DNA of 64,000 bases from Allolobophora icterica (GCA_963556255.1 OY744606.1:71965525-72029524), one strand, 5' to 3'; shown: positions 22,655-60,600, counted from the first letter of the stretch. A program made the numbers and translations. The notes: a model not told the origin generated them from the letters alone.

Positions 22655-23535
22655 GTCTCCGTGTACGAACCGTGCTAGCCCGAGATTTAAATCTCCTAAA
22701 TAAGCCACCATGACACCATCGGTATGCGAAATAACATCCTCACGCACAAAGGCTCATGAGAGGAACGCTCTACCCATTGTAGATAACCACGCAGGCCAGC
22801 TAGAACTCTAAGTTCTAGCGAACTGAAATCTGAAGTTTTGAATCACACCCGCTTACCCTGTATCAGTAATAAGGGGGATCCAACCCAATTCAAATACGTC
22901 GACTGTATCGTTCTATTTCTGCCATTGTCCATAGCAAAAGAACATTAGCGGTTGTCTCATGAAGACAACTAAGAATGGGAGAATGATTAGGAAAGGGAAG
23001 GGGGCGAAGGAGGCCGAGTAGGATAGGGGATGTGAGAGACGGATGAGGGGAGGTGGGTGAGCGGATCTGTCTGGGGATCTGTACAATTGATTCATGAGTT
23101 TACCGGAGAGCCATTATTAGTAGCAGACCAATTGATTCATCCTCACCACACGGTATACACCGTCTTTCTTTCGACCACCTGCGTGGGTGTCGAGGAGTTT
23201 CAGCCGAGGAACTTATTACGGTCGAGTAAGTGATTCACCGTCAAAACAAGACGCGACCAGGCAGAGAGTCAACAACGGCTCCAAATGGAAAATCTGGAAG
23301 TTGTTATCGGGCGCCCACAAAGAGGAACCGGAAGCCCAACCTTAGATTACCAATCCAACCCTCCTTTCGGAAAGTATACCAAGGGGCGGAGCGAAAGGCG
23401 GAGTCGTCGTTTGATTGACAGCGGTACATTCACGCGTGGTGGAATGTTATCTGTTTTCTTACAATGATTAGTCAATAACAGACCAGGGAAGATAAAGAAG
23501 AGGCGTGGGTGTGAATATGCTAACGATGTAGCGGT
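22655..23535. other. region upstream of the Runx-like promoter
   Basis: 22655-22725 is the right half of the repeat interrupted by LINE B. Beyond that no exon is seen. A GC box (ggggcggag, about 23384) lies 150 bp upstream of the TATA box. Confidence 0.4.
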
Positions 23536-23543
23536 TATAAAAG
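23536..23543 (+). promoter_or_regulatory. TATA box of the Runx-like gene
   Basis: TATAAAAG in gcggttataaaagaccgcat. An initiator-like TTCAATA lies about 25-30 bp downstream (about 23561). No ATG occurs between that point and the start codon at 23854, a clean leader of about 290 nt. RUNX-type half sites flank the box: GACCGCA (23543-23549, the reverse of TGCGGTC) and AGCGGTT just 5'. Confidence 0.6.
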
Positions 23544-23814
23544 ACCGCATAGTGTACAGATTCAATATAGTACCCTAAGGAGGATCGAGTGAGCGAATAC
23601 CACTTACTAAACTCTAGTGGTTAAGACCCTTCTGAAAGTTTGTCGTCGGAAGAATAAGTCAAATAACCAACCAGACTGGTTTAATCAACGTCAGTCAAGT
23701 CAAAGGCTTTTGTCTTAAAACCAGTTAAGTTTGAATCGCCAAATCTAATTCTTTAAACGTACGGTTTACTAATTGCACATTAATTAAATTAGTTGTGCAT
23801 TAGTTAATAGGTGA

Positions 23815-32266
<8,452 letters not shown>

Positions 32267-33000
32267 TTTTGGGGTTCTACTTTGAGGAAATCACTGGAAC
32301 AGATATCTTGAATAGATATCTACTTCAATTATTGTTCTGGCTCTCGGCAGATTCATACGTGCAATGGTATACCAGGGTACTACAAATAGGGTCTTCTCTT
32401 CTTTGGCATGCTTTATGCGTTCCGTCTATCACCATCCGTTTGTGTCTCATATTGTCTGTCCCCATGGCTTATGCCTTTTATATTAGGATTAAGTCTCCGC
32501 TCAGTAGTCTCCGTGACGAATCCACTTTTTCTCGAATAGATATTGAAGAATAATCATTTCATATATTATAACAGAAAGAAAAACGAGATGCACAGTGACG
32601 CCAAACGCCAACATGCAATCATGTTACACACAAAACGGTCTATATTATTCAGTGTAAGACTTGGAAGGGTAAGGCTGTACTACAAACAACAGTTCTGACT
32701 CCTAATGAAGACAATTTTCCCCATACATGTAATTTCAGTCTTGGCCCTTGCCCTTCACTGCTGTCAACTATAGGCTACCGCGATGTCAGTTGATAGGTAC
32801 CGTTACCGGTTTTCTGATGTTTCGCAACCACATAAAAGTCGGATCTCTTGATCATACTTAAATGACCAATTTGAACAAAAACCCATCCTTTTGACCTTTT
32901 CCCAGTTGCCTCCAGAAGCGAAAACAATACGTTTGTTATTGTTTAACATGACAATCAAAGAACTGCATGCGACCAGGCGTTCGTATATCGCAATCTTCTA
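32267..33000 (+). other. Runx-like 3' untranslated region
   Basis: Sequence from the TGA to the first AATAAA at 33001. An unrelated frame at 32242-32553 overlaps it and is not considered coding. Confidence 0.5.
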
Positions 33001-33006
33001 AATAAA
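33001..33006 (+). terminator. poly(A) signal of the Runx-like gene
   Basis: AATAAA (aataaaacct) about 735 nt past the stop is the first perfect signal I saw downstream. Confidence 0.55.
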
Positions 33007-33339
33007 ACCTAAGCTCAATACCGATGGTTGCTTATTCAGAGATTTGCATCTCGGGCAATCACAGTCCATACTTGGGCATCGGAAAAGATGTGGCACCCAA
33101 TCACAAGGGCAGCGGTTGACGAAGGATCTCACCCAGTAAGTTCATTTGAAAATGAGCAGGGTCGAGGTCAAGTGGTCGCTGTATAAAAACGTGTGCACTT
33201 ACACTTAGCCTACTAAGTAGATTTAAATAGGTTGATGAATTTAATCGATTAGTATTCAGTTATGCAAGCCACAGGTAAGCCTATGAAGCGTTAAAAACGT
33301 CATTTATACTCGATTTATGAGAGTGGAGTGCCCTATATA

Positions 33340-33572
33340 TTCTACTGATTAGCATGATGGGTTGTCCGTTGAGAGGTCAGAGGTTCAATCCTGAAAACTG
33401 TTTCCAGCTTTCGCCCCCTAGCGAACTCAACGATAATGAGTACGCTGTCAATGGAAAAACCAGGCAGCGAGGGGTTGACGATTAAGACCCCGCCTTATAT
33501 GCCGAGGATAAGAAAAACGAATTCGCTAACACCAATGGCAGCAGCTTAATGGGCTGCTTGTATTCTTCATCA
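33340..33572 (+). mobile_element. SINE family 1, diverged copy
   Basis: Head with B box GGTTCAATCC (about 33382-33391) and the body motifs aatgagtacgctgtc, ccgccttatatgccgaggat and aacgaattcgctaacacc. It is shorter and more diverged than the copies at 13.6 and 30.1 kb. Confidence 0.75.
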
Positions 33573-33834
33573 ACGAGGGCGGTGGTCAATCTTTACCCCA
33601 CCGTCTGATCTTTCCACCGACAGAGTACAATCGATGTACTGAGTTTATAGCTGAGACCCCTAGGGGGCGCAAAAGTAACAGAAGTCTTGCAATACCCTTC
33701 TGTCCTATTAGGGATCGAAACTAGGATTCGGAAATGCTTGAATATTAGGCGCGATCTTTACAGTCTAACATAATATCCCATAAAATACAAACCTACTTAA
33801 TATTGATCTCATCAGGTATCTTCTACCTCCATCA
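33573..33834. other. gene-free stretch
   Basis: Nothing recognisable. Confidence 0.35.
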
Positions 33835-34150
33835 AGCAATTCTCTGTGGCAAGTAAAATAAATGATCATATCAAGATGGGCCAATTTCTGTGGCAAGTCT
33901 GCTATGGCAAGCCACATTAAAATGCTAAAACTGGTATCGAGATGGGACAGTTTCTATGGCAAGTCTTCTATGGCAAGCCACACTAGAATGACAGCGAAAT
34001 AAAACAATTTCTGTGGTAAGTTTGCTATGGCCAGCTCCATTACATATGATGGGCAAATTTGCGTGGTAAGTCTGCTAATTAGTATGCTTCTTTGCGTGGA
34101 AAGTCGTCTCGATCAAACAAATCGTCTTGGCAAGTCGCCTCAGTGATAAC
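33835..34150. repeat. degenerate tandem repeat, about 65-75 bp unit
   Basis: The unit contains gatgggacagtttctatggc then aagtctnctatggcaagcca. About four diverged copies, each itself built from two tggcaagt half units. Confidence 0.75.
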
Positions 34151-34445
34151 ATGAAGCTAAACCACTTCATGTTACGCTTCTGCTAGCAGTAAGAGAAGAA
34201 TATGCTCTATGTGGCAAATCAACTCAGTAACGTCAGGTCAACATTGCAACATTTGCGAACATTTTCGTACGATATATAACTGTACACTTTGTCTGATGAA
34301 TCGAAAACAAAGCAAAACAAATGATTTTGCACAAGTCATGAAGCTTAGAATCTTGTAATGGAAACACTATTCACAATGCATTTTAATTTACAAAAGCATT
34401 TTTTTGAAGCACAGTCTATCGTAATATCATTACCCCAGTTTCTAC

Positions 34446-34484
34446 AACCATTATCATCAACCTCACCATCACCATCACCATCAC

Positions 34485-34540
<56 letters not shown>

Positions 34541-34560
34541 ACAACAACAACATCAACAAC
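34446..34560. repeat. (ATC)n microsatellite
   Basis: (CATCAT)n core at about 34470-34540 passing into (CAA)n. A second related tract lies at 34860-34960. Confidence 0.95.
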
Positions 34561-35340
34561 ATGATCATCATAAAAAAGCAGCAACAAAATTACACATCTT
34601 TTACAAGGAAAAACATGTGCAATATAAATACCAGTAACAGTAGTATCTTTATCACAATAACACAATAGCCAAGGTAAATCATCGCCATCACTAAAATCAT
34701 ACTTGGTTGTTAAAACTTGATACTACCGGTACGTGGCCCTATATTTGTTGTTTTCTAACTACTTTCATCCATTGTCAGAACTAATTACTGCTGTCTATAA
34801 TATAGTTAACCTTTTATAACTACTAATTCTATTGCAACTCATTGTCATTATCATAATCAACTTCCTCCTGCTCCTCCCATCATCGTCGTCGTCGTCATCA
34901 TCATCACCACTATCATCATCATTATCATCAAAAACAACAACAACGGCAACAACATCAAAAACAACATGATCATCGTTACGCTCTGTCACTTGTGCTCATT
35001 ACGAAATCCGTTCATGATATACTGATCTGAGTGTTTTACCCTCAATGTCTATTTACAGCAGACATCATAACGTAGCCAGATCGCTCATGAGCAAATTGAC
35101 TCGTAACTGAACATGATTTTAGTCTATCGTCAGACAGTCAGTGTAAGCCACGTGTATTTTAAGCTTTACCACTCTCTCCAGACTAGATCACGTGTGCCAC
35201 AGTGATTGTCTGATTAAAGGACACACTGCCTTTGACTGCAGGCCACACTGCGTCTGATGACAGGCCACAACAACCGTGTCTGACTACTAGACAGGTACTT
35301 CATTTGAGCTCTGGCAACCGAGATTAGTGTCTGCGTCGAC
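34561..35340. other. gene-free stretch, trinucleotide-rich
   Basis: No exon supported. Confidence 0.4.
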
Positions 35341-35344
35341 GTAT

Positions 35345-35465
35345 ACACATTACAGTAGTGAGTCTGGTCTTTCAGACATTGGCCTGATCACGGCTTGGTT
35401 TTGGTACGCCATCGCTAGATGCATCGTGCATTAGACACCGGCGCAATAGAAGTTACGTAGTAGGC
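35345..35465. repeat. dispersed repeat 3, copy 1
   Basis: Shares ttggcctgatcacggcttgg, tggtacgccatcg and agacaccggcgcaatagaag with 56800-56895, about 80-85 percent alike by eye. Probably a SINE or retro tail, since copy 2 adjoins tatagcgccgtt. Confidence 0.7.
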
Positions 35466-35470
35466 TTAAA

Positions 35471-52807
<17,337 letters not shown>

Positions 52808-52934
52808 CTGCACAAATCATACACCAGCACATATCATGTTGTACGAACGTTTTGCATATATCCAATTCATTCTTAGTAATTGTACATGTACAAGAACATT
52901 TGCGTTGATCGTTTTGATTGCGGACATTTCGGAA

Positions 52935-53000
52935 CTGATATCTAATCTAATCTAATCTAATCTAAAGATTTCTTTAGCGCCGTTATTATGTATCAGGCAT
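52935..53000 (-). mobile_element. retroelement tail with (TCTAA)n
   Basis: (TCTAA)n at 52939-52965 followed by agatttctttagcgccgtta. Reversed, this is a tagcgccgtt-type tail ending in a pentanucleotide repeat, like 56755-56785. Confidence 0.55.
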
Positions 53001-53044
53001 CGATGGCGATGGTCATCGCTTCCAGTGAAAGCGTAGTCAGATTC

Positions 53045-53245
53045 ATAATCCACAGAGAAGTCGAAGTCGTAATCCATAGAGAAGTCGAAGTCATAATCCA
53101 CAGAGAAGTCGAAGTCATAATCCATAGAGAAGTCGAAGTCATAATCCATAGAGAAGTCGAAGTCATAATCCATAGAGAAGTCGAAGTCATAGGCCCTAAT
53201 TATCCATAGAGAAGTCAAAGTCGTAATCCATAGAGAAGTCATGTC
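53045..53245. repeat. 24-bp minisatellite, about 8 copies
   Basis: Unit gaagtcgaagtcataatcca plus taga. Since 24 is a multiple of 3, frames stay open on both strands (IHREVEV on plus, DYDFDFSM on minus), but no start or exon context supports expression. Confidence 0.93.
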
Positions 53246-53249
53246 GAAA

Positions 53250-54120
53250 TGTGATAGGCCTACGTCCCGAAAAAGAAGTCGAGCCACGAGAGGTATAGAC
53301 CTACGGCTGGATGAAACAGATGAGGTTTAACACTGTAACTGCGATTGTGTACTAAATGCGACTGGAAAACCAATGCATATCGTCGTTATAGGTGTTAACT
53401 TTATTTCTGAACGATAGAGAACTGACAGAGTTTACAAAACTGGACAATTCATTCAAAAGCTTCGGACCAACCATCGAGAGCCGAAACCGATTTTATGTGA
53501 GGTACAAAAGAGTTGCTTTTGGTGCCTGACCTCTGTGTCCTGCTCAAGCCTGCGATTCCTTGCTCAGCTAATTTGAGCTAAAACATATGGCCTGTTAGCA
53601 AATGCATCACTTAGGCTACTTGCTTATCTGAACATGCGGTTTCGTCCCTTTTAAGTCCTTAAGAGCACTATGAAAACAGCTACCTATGAGATATAAATCG
53701 CGCGCCTTAAGACAGGTAATGTCACGTCAGATAAAATTGAGGAGAAACTGTAGCCTAGGATCGAGGAAAGACTGTACCAAGAGGATGTGTACGGACGCAC
53801 GAGTTTTCTTGACAAAAACAGGCACCTCTGGAACGAACTAAAGTCACAACGAGTAAAGATATACAGTGATTCAAAACGCTTATTCTGATTCGTACAAATA
53901 TTATGTTGAAAACAACAGTCTGCTACTCCTCATGGACTGTTCTACAGATGTTGGCTGGCATATATCGATGTTTTGTGGAGTTACGCAATCTGGCGCAATA
54001 TGATCTGTTTGATTGAATGAGCAATCTTCTCCATCTCTATAGACCTTAAGTCCACAGAATCAAAAGAAATTGAATCGTGACATTTCTTCCGAGAATTCGT
54101 CATCATAAACAAAATTGATG
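53250..54120. other. gene-free stretch
   Basis: Nothing recognised. A GPCR TM1-TM2 exon would be expected somewhere above 52807 on the minus strand, but I found none here. Confidence 0.35.
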
Positions 54121-54164
54121 AGTCTTAGCCAGTGGTTAAATTCAGCCGGATCCCGCCGGATCTC

Positions 54165-54305
54165 AGATCCGGCACCTCTGATTTGAGATCCGCCACCTGC
54201 ATTGTGAGACCCACCACCCAAATTATGAGATCCGCCACCTAAAAAGGGAGACCCATCACCTCAACAGGGAGACCCATCACCTCAATAGGGAGATCCACCA
54301 CCGAA
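54165..54305. repeat. subterminal tandem repeat in the 54.1-kb hAT element
   Basis: Units of 13-21 bp built on gaga(t/c)cc(g/a)ccacct, about eight copies. They probably grew from a transposase-binding-type subterminal motif, since one copy sits near the other end (about 55668). Confidence 0.8.
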
Positions 54306-54688
54306 GATCAGATTAGCATTCGTCAACCTCACAGTGTGGTTCAATATTCACTAGCATAATAGAAAACTACTTTGTGTTTACTTAAATAGACTGCTGTTTT
54401 ATAATCGATGCCGAAGGGTAGTAACCGAAGGCTGTGGCGGCAGAAGTAGATTTGGGCCTACATCCGAGCGATAACACAGTAGTTTGCTTCATTAATAACT
54501 CATTTGCGGAATTTCGGAAGGCTGAGCTAGAATCGTTTGAAAATCTGGAATAGCACGTCATTTGATTAGTTATAGTTAGCGCGCCTTCAGTCTGCAGATA
54601 ATGTCGAAAAGAAAGTTGGCCAGCGTGCAAAGAAAGCTATCGTACGTTAATGGATTGCTAAGGGTCGACATGCTGCAAGAGATTTTTT

Positions 54689-54960
54689 GCAGTCCCTTAA
54701 ATTAAGCTATTAATCTAGCCCTCATCAGACGGTCACAGGTATGAAGTGTTAGCGACTTCATTTTCTTAGCCTTGGCATATGAGGGCGGGTGGCCAGTCCT
54801 CTCCCTCGCCGTCTCGTCTTCCCACCAACAGTGGACTGTCGGTGCACTCATTATAGCTGAGCTGGCTAGGGGGGCACAAGTGGAGCAGAAACCTCGAACC
54901 AAATTTATGCCCTAGCGGGATAGATAGCGTAGTGATTATCGTGCAACAGATTTAGGCAAA
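54689..54960 (-). mobile_element. SINE family 1, minus-strand copy nested in a hAT element
   Basis: Reversed body: cttcattttcttagccttgg, gagggcgggtggccagtcct, ctctccctcgccgtctcgtc, and gcactcattatagctgagct toward the head. It lies wholly inside the element 54130-55702, so it is younger than that insertion. Confidence 0.85.
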
Positions 54961-55355
54961 TGCAAAGCACCGAAAACGTCCACAGCCACAAAAGCATGTA
55001 GGGCTGTGTGAAAGTGTTAGCGAGGGGGTTTGTGGCATTGACAGAATGACAGTATTGAAACTCCTGCTTAATTTTCAGCTTTTCACTGGGTTTACATCTG
55101 TTATGATCTAAGGCTAGTCATACTGCTTTACTTACTGGGCTCTTCAATTTGAAAGTATAGTCTGCAGATTACCTTTGGTATTTGTTCATTATGTGCTTTG
55201 TAAGTTATTGCATGGACAACTGGACATGTCGATCAAAGCCTAGTCTTCTGTAACATGTTATGTAGGCCTAAAGTAATATTATGTTTCAATCTTAATTGTT
55301 AATGTTTTTACTTTCAATTATCGGTGATGTGTCGTGTTTCATGCATGTTGTAATT

Positions 55356-55619
55356 CAGGGACGTCATTTGAGGGGGATGGGGCATTTGCCCCTTCCCACC
55401 CCCTCCGATTTTTTGAAAAAAAAGAAAAAATTATGTAAAAAAGAAAAAGAGGAAGAAGAAAGGGGTAAAAAGAAAAAACTAATTTGCAGCAGTGACTTAC
55501 AGTTTTGCACATGTAGACTAAATACGAAGCATTTTCAAAGAAAGACCAAAAAAGGTGAAAAAAAAATTTTTTAACCTCTTTTTTGCCTCCCCCTGGAAAA
55601 AGCTGAAATGACCTCCCTG
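55356..55619. mobile_element. possible hAT-type MITE nested at 55.4 kb, 264 bp
   Basis: Ends CAGGGACGTCATTT and (reversed) CAGGGAGGTCATTT match at 13 of 14. Flanks TTGTAATT and TTTAATTT are only partly alike. The interior is purine-rich. It would be the second insertion inside the 54.1-kb hAT element. Confidence 0.55.
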
Positions 55620-55710
55620 TTTAATTTAGGATTAGCCGTCGTTTATTGGGATTTGCAAATATTTAGAGACCCACCACCTCTGGATGAGCAATTTAACCAC
55701 TGGTCTTAGC

Positions 55711-56755
55711 TTGAACGTATAAGTGGCTAAGTGTCGCATGTACGAAAGGGTTATCTTGCTATAAAAAACACTCGATTGCACGCGATGACTTTTCATCTTG
55801 AGACGCTCTTAAGACCCCCATAAAACAACGGAAAACGAATCAACAGAAATCACCGAAGACATAATTCGTTCTCAGAATAACACTGCACGAGTGTTTACTT
55901 GCACCGGTCATCGTACTATGTGCCATCCTTGTTTAATCTTGTGCCATCCTGAGCTCATCTTGAGACGGGATTGATCTGCGTATATTCATATCCGCATCTG
56001 ACGTATTATTATCCATTTTCCAGAAAAGATGTACAGTTCATCGCGAGTTCTGAGGTTCGGGTTCCGTTTTATCGCAAGGGGTCTGCGGTGTTCTTACTTA
56101 GTTGGCTTCTGTTTGCACAGAATACCATAATTTCCTTCGAATCTGCCTTCGCATTTCTCATAGTTTTCAATTTACGTTTGACAATAAGCTTACTCTCAAT
56201 GTTCCAATAGGTTTCGCAAAAAAGACACGGAATAAGATAGCATTACACAACCTCAGATAACATGGAGATAACATGAGATAACATAACATAGCATAAAGTG
56301 AGTTAATTTGCTCAGAAGATATTTGATCTTTGTTAGAACTACTGCTCATCCGAAACAAATGTAATAATGCTCGACTTCTAGTCTATATGCCAGTTAAACT
56401 AACGGAACGTGAATAGAAAAGCACAAATACTTCAGCCAGCTTAAGTAATGCCGAGGTTTAATTTCAAACAAAATATTTGGGACAAAACCTACAGTCTTAT
56501 TGAGTGAAACAGAATATCAGATGCATATGATGCATTTAATCATAGTCTGTATCACTCCATAAAATTATACCAGCATCAGTAAAGTAACCAAATCATAATC
56601 GGAACAAGCATAGCCCTAATACATAAACATATTTTGCCTAAATAGATCCATGAACCTAGTCAATATTATATACACTCGTTTAGTGTACATTTGGTAGTAC
56701 ATTCAGGCCCTTTGAGAGGTTGAGACAAAGGTGACGTCATTGACCTAAATATAGG
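55711..56755. other. gene-free stretch
   Basis: Nothing recognised. Confidence 0.35.
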
Positions 56756-56900
56756 TCTAATCTAATTACTTTTATAGCGCCGTTAAAAAGTCATACGGGC
56801 TACTCTTCAGGATATTGACCTGATTGTGGCTTGGTTTTGATGTGCCATCGGTTGATACCTTATGCTTTAGACACCGGCGCAACAGAAGTTACTAATTACA
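56756..56900. repeat. dispersed repeat 3, copy 2
   Basis: Matches 35345-35465 (cctgattgtggcttggtttt, atgtgccatcggttgat, agacaccggcgcaacagaag). It starts with aattacttttatagcgccgt after taatcta, a retro-tail signature. Confidence 0.7.
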
Positions 56901-57709
56901 ATTACAAACAATCGATGATCGCTTCAATGACACTCAAATGACCTCTCCACCCTATGCAGGTAGGTTGTATCACGTGTTTTTTTTCTTAAATAACTTGGCC
57001 ATCTGAGTCTGAGAGACCATGTTTGCGGCCATCTTGTATGGAGGATTGTGTGAAAACGCCGATATGCTCTCTCCCATTGTTTCACATTGTTTTCAGCGGC
57101 TTCCGGTGCATTCGTCTCCTCTATTCGGAAAGATAAAGAAAGAGTAGGCCTAGTTACTGTTTAACGACGTTGTGCAATAGGCCCTAACGATGATTAGCGT
57201 CGCCCTCCTCCTTTATCCATGATTGGGATTGGCACCATCGGAGTACGTGCTAGACAAAGAAATGCTCCGTATTATAGTCTACATAAGAAGTTGTTCTCCC
57301 CGTGTATTGTCGACGCAAAACGATTTTCCAACGTGCACATAAAGTACACACCGACCTATGCATGTGCATTTTTATATACCTACAGTTGTATGTTGTATAA
57401 GCTATATGTACTTGTATGTGTTAAATCATGGCTAACCGTATCCTGTAGTTGTGCAGGATTAGAATGACGCGTCACAGTGAGAGAGCCCAATTCCAAGCAT
57501 TCCGAGCTTTTCAACAGAGCTATAGGCCCTATATTTATGTCAATCATCGAAACGTATATCAAATACAGATTTCTTTTAATATGCTTAACATCATCAGCAG
57601 CAGCCTGTCGGCTCAACATAGACGGTTTACTTAGAAATATTCGTCATTTACACGTACAACTACCTTCGATTTTTCCTTACAACCTAGAATACCTACCTGT
57701 CTGACCATT
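56901..57709. other. gene-free stretch with a dispersed repeat at 57170-57240
   Basis: 57170-57240 matches the repeat at 13440-13530 (gattagcgtcgccctcctcc, ggcaccatcgg). No exon supported. Confidence 0.4.
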
Positions 57710-57717
57710 ATCTATGT

Positions 57718-58074
57718 CAGGCATGGCGAACCTTTTTTAGCTCGCGTGCCAGAAACTAGCTCTTAAAGAAAGTGGAAAATTTCGCGTGCCAGAAATTTAT
57801 TGAACCAATGAACACGGAATGAAGTACCAAAAAAATGAAAGCTAATATTGAAAAGTCATTGTATTATTTTTGGACGTGGCTACTTAATAATACGATTTAT
57901 TTACATTTAGGGCCAACTATAATTTTATGTGACAATGAAGCAGGAAAGATGATGAAAGAAATAAAAAAAATACATAAAAGTATGAACAAAGCGAAAGTTC
58001 AGAGTTCAGGCGTGCCAAGCAAAATCTCTTGGCGTGCCAGGTTGGGCACGCGTGCCATAGGTTCGCCATACCTG
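57718..58074. mobile_element. hAT-type MITE, 357 bp
   Basis: Ends CAGGCATGGCGAACCT and (reversed) CAGGTATGGCGAACCT (15 of 16). The duplication ATCTATGT is perfect (57710-57717 and 58075-58082). Internal gcgtgccag motifs occur several times near both ends. Confidence 0.94.
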
Positions 58075-58082
58075 ATCTATGT

Positions 58083-59030
58083 ATTTGGATTGTAAGTCAG
58101 TAAGTTTGGCTGTAAATGTAAATAAGGTAAAAAAAGGTTTCCCTCGACCAAAGTTTCTAGGCAACGAAACTTTCCGGTTGGGTTGGTCGTGTCTCGCTGT
58201 CTGGGTTTACGCATAGGCCCTATATTTTTTTATAACTGCGTACGTAGTACTATTTCTGCCTCGGTGTATGTGTTTCAATCTATTTCTGCCATAGATTTAA
58301 TGTCTCTGTTTTCGTTTACACACATTTACAGGCACGTGCAAATTGAGACACATAAAAAATAGTCAGATGCAGAAAAACAGACAGTCAGATATACAAACAG
58401 AGAGAGAGAGAGACAGAGACAGAGATAGAGACAGACAAAAACAGACACAGAGAGAGACAGAGAACGATGCAGGGCTACCAACTGGCCGGACAATCGTATA
58501 TCTATATATAGCCTATTTCTGTTTGGGTCTAAATAGGGCCTCGTGTGTCATAGGAGTCTAATCGATCCAGGTAGACGCTAAAAACACTCCAGCGTTCCGT
58601 CTGCTGTGTCCTGTGTCTGGTTGTTTGTATGGGTTATTTTTCATTCGGAAAAATCATTCCGAATGCGATCTGTGGAGTAAATTCATTAATCAGGCGACAG
58701 TCGATTCAAATCGTCCACAATAATTACTGGCAAAACAGTCTGCACACGCACGCCTGCTGCAGCCAACGAAAGACTGCGACGGTGTTTATGTGATAACGTT
58801 GTAGGAGAGGCATTTGCACGGTGTGGTGTTGGACATACATGCTGCACGCGTCCGGATTTCATTGTACTTTGGTCACGTACACAATCACGGAAAATGTATG
58901 GGCAACGGATAGGTTGGCTGGGTGGAAGAATATAAGGCAATGGGGTGGAGGAGGGGTGATTTGGACAAGTAACAGATTGGCTGGGTGGACTTATATGGAC
59001 TAAAATAAGGCCATCGTATTATCATTAGGC
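58083..59030. other. gene-free stretch
   Basis: A purine-rich (AGAC)n patch lies at 58386-58465. The repeated ggttggctgggtgga pair lies at 58911 and 58974, a 63-bp-spaced duplication. No exon. Confidence 0.4.
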
Positions 59031-59620
59031 CTATTATTACTACTATTACTGCTGCTGCTGCTGCTACTACTACCACTACTACTACTCAATTATTAAGCGC
59101 CATTATATAATGAACAAGTTCCAATCGATGGTGCTGAGTGAAGAACTTGCTCAATTTCCCTACACGATAGATGATCGTCATTATTATGATGACCATCTTT
59201 ATGGCGATAACCAAGGTGATGATCACGATGACGATACAACTACGATGCCAATCATAATCGCGATTTTCACTATTTTTGCAGTCATGATTGTTATCACGAT
59301 GGTCATAACTATCCATTGTCGTCATCATCATTATCCTCCTTCCTCTCATCCTCTTCCTCCTCCGCCTCTTCCTCCGAAACTCCCTAAACATCATCATCAT
59401 CTTTCGTCGTAGTTTTTGTCAGCTTCATTTCTGCCAATCGTCGTTGTTTTTGTTATACATAGTCGTCTTATTTTTCTTCCTGTCCTCTCTCCAGTCTTTC
59501 CAGTCTTCCATCCTCCTCCTCCTCGTCGTCCTTCTCCTCCTCCTTCTCCCTTTAGTCATCCACCCATTCATCGTCCTCATTCTTATCTTCCTACATATTC
59601 TTTTGGTCTCAACTGCAGAC
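59031..59620. repeat. trinucleotide and pyrimidine-rich repeats
   Basis: (ACT/CTG)n at 59031-59085. 59086-59160 (attaagcgccatta, cgatggtgctgagtgaagaa, cttgctcaattt) matches 38519-38575 (cgatggcgctgagcaacag, cttgctcgaggt), a dispersed retro tail. (CTC/CTT)n at 59330-59600. Confidence 0.75.
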
Positions 59621-60160
59621 CACATAATATAATATAGCCTACATGTATATATAGATACGTACGAATTATCTGTACTATACCACGCACCATTATACTATAT
59701 ATGTATATATATATATGGTTACAGTATCGTTATACATATATATATCGACTCAGGAAACCATTAAAGTTTCTCTATTTCAGTTTTTTTAGACTTTCTCCGA
59801 ATTCAGTCCACAATTCCTCACTGGCAAAATTGTTTCAGTCATTTTTCTATGAAATTACTCAAACAGTAAAACCAGCCTTCTTTAGAAATATTGATCGAAG
59901 GCAGCTTATCTTCAACAATAGACTATAGTAACTGTGATCATCACATTCCCATGTGACAGTCACTCGAACTGTCAATGCGCCGTCTTTAAGATAATTATAA
60001 TTCGATCATAAAGGATTTAGAAAACCTATCGATCGCAGTGTGTAATTCTCGTTGCTCGACTAGTTTTTGCTGAAGCACTGCGCTAAATGAAAAGTAATCA
60101 ATATCGTATTTGGTACAACGTTTAGCACGCATGTATAAGGACCCCATTTAACTTGACTCA
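59621..60160. other. gene-free stretch
   Basis: Short (TA)n patches at 59645-59745; nothing else. Confidence 0.4.
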
Positions 60161-60162
60161 AT

Positions 60163-60600
60163 GACTGACTGATTTACTGACTGACTGAATGACTGACTGA
60201 CTGACTGACTGACTGACTGACTGACTGACTGACTGACTGACTGACTGACTGACTGACTGACTGACTGACTGACTGACTGACTGACTGACTGACTGACTGA
60301 CTGACTGACTGACTGACTGACTGACTGACTGACTGGCTGGCTGGCTGACTGACTGCCTGACTGATTTATACTGACTGACTAAACGACTGACTCACTGACT
60401 GACTGACTAACTTACCTACTGACTGACTATCTGAGCGAGTGACTGAGTCACTGAATCACTCACTGACTAACTCATTCACTCGCTATTCATTCACTTGCTC
60501 ACTCATTCACTCGCTCACTCACTCACTCATTCACTCACTCACTCATTCACTCGCTTACTCATTCACTCATTCACTCACTCACTCATTAACTCGCTCACTG
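60163..60600. repeat. (CTGA)n then (CTCA)n microsatellites
   Basis: (GACT)n at 60163-60430 turning into (ACTC/ATTC)n at 60440-60600. The second looks like a point-mutated expansion of the first. Confidence 0.95.

Larger units (their letters stand above)
54130..55702. mobile_element. hAT element, 1573 bp, with nested insertions
   Basis: TIRs CAGTGGTTAAATT are identical and inverted at both ends (54130-54142 and 55690-55702). The duplication GTCTTAGC is perfect (54122-54129 and 55703-55710). Subterminal gagatccgccacct-type repeats lie at 54165-54305, and gacccaccacctctgg near the right end. No transposase remains. The interior carries a SINE family 1 copy and a possible second MITE. Confidence 0.94.

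Noticed and set aside
53045..53245. Repeat protein with an IHREVEV heptad-like unit
   Set aside because: Open on both strands only because the minisatellite unit is 24 bp; no exon boundaries or promoter seen.
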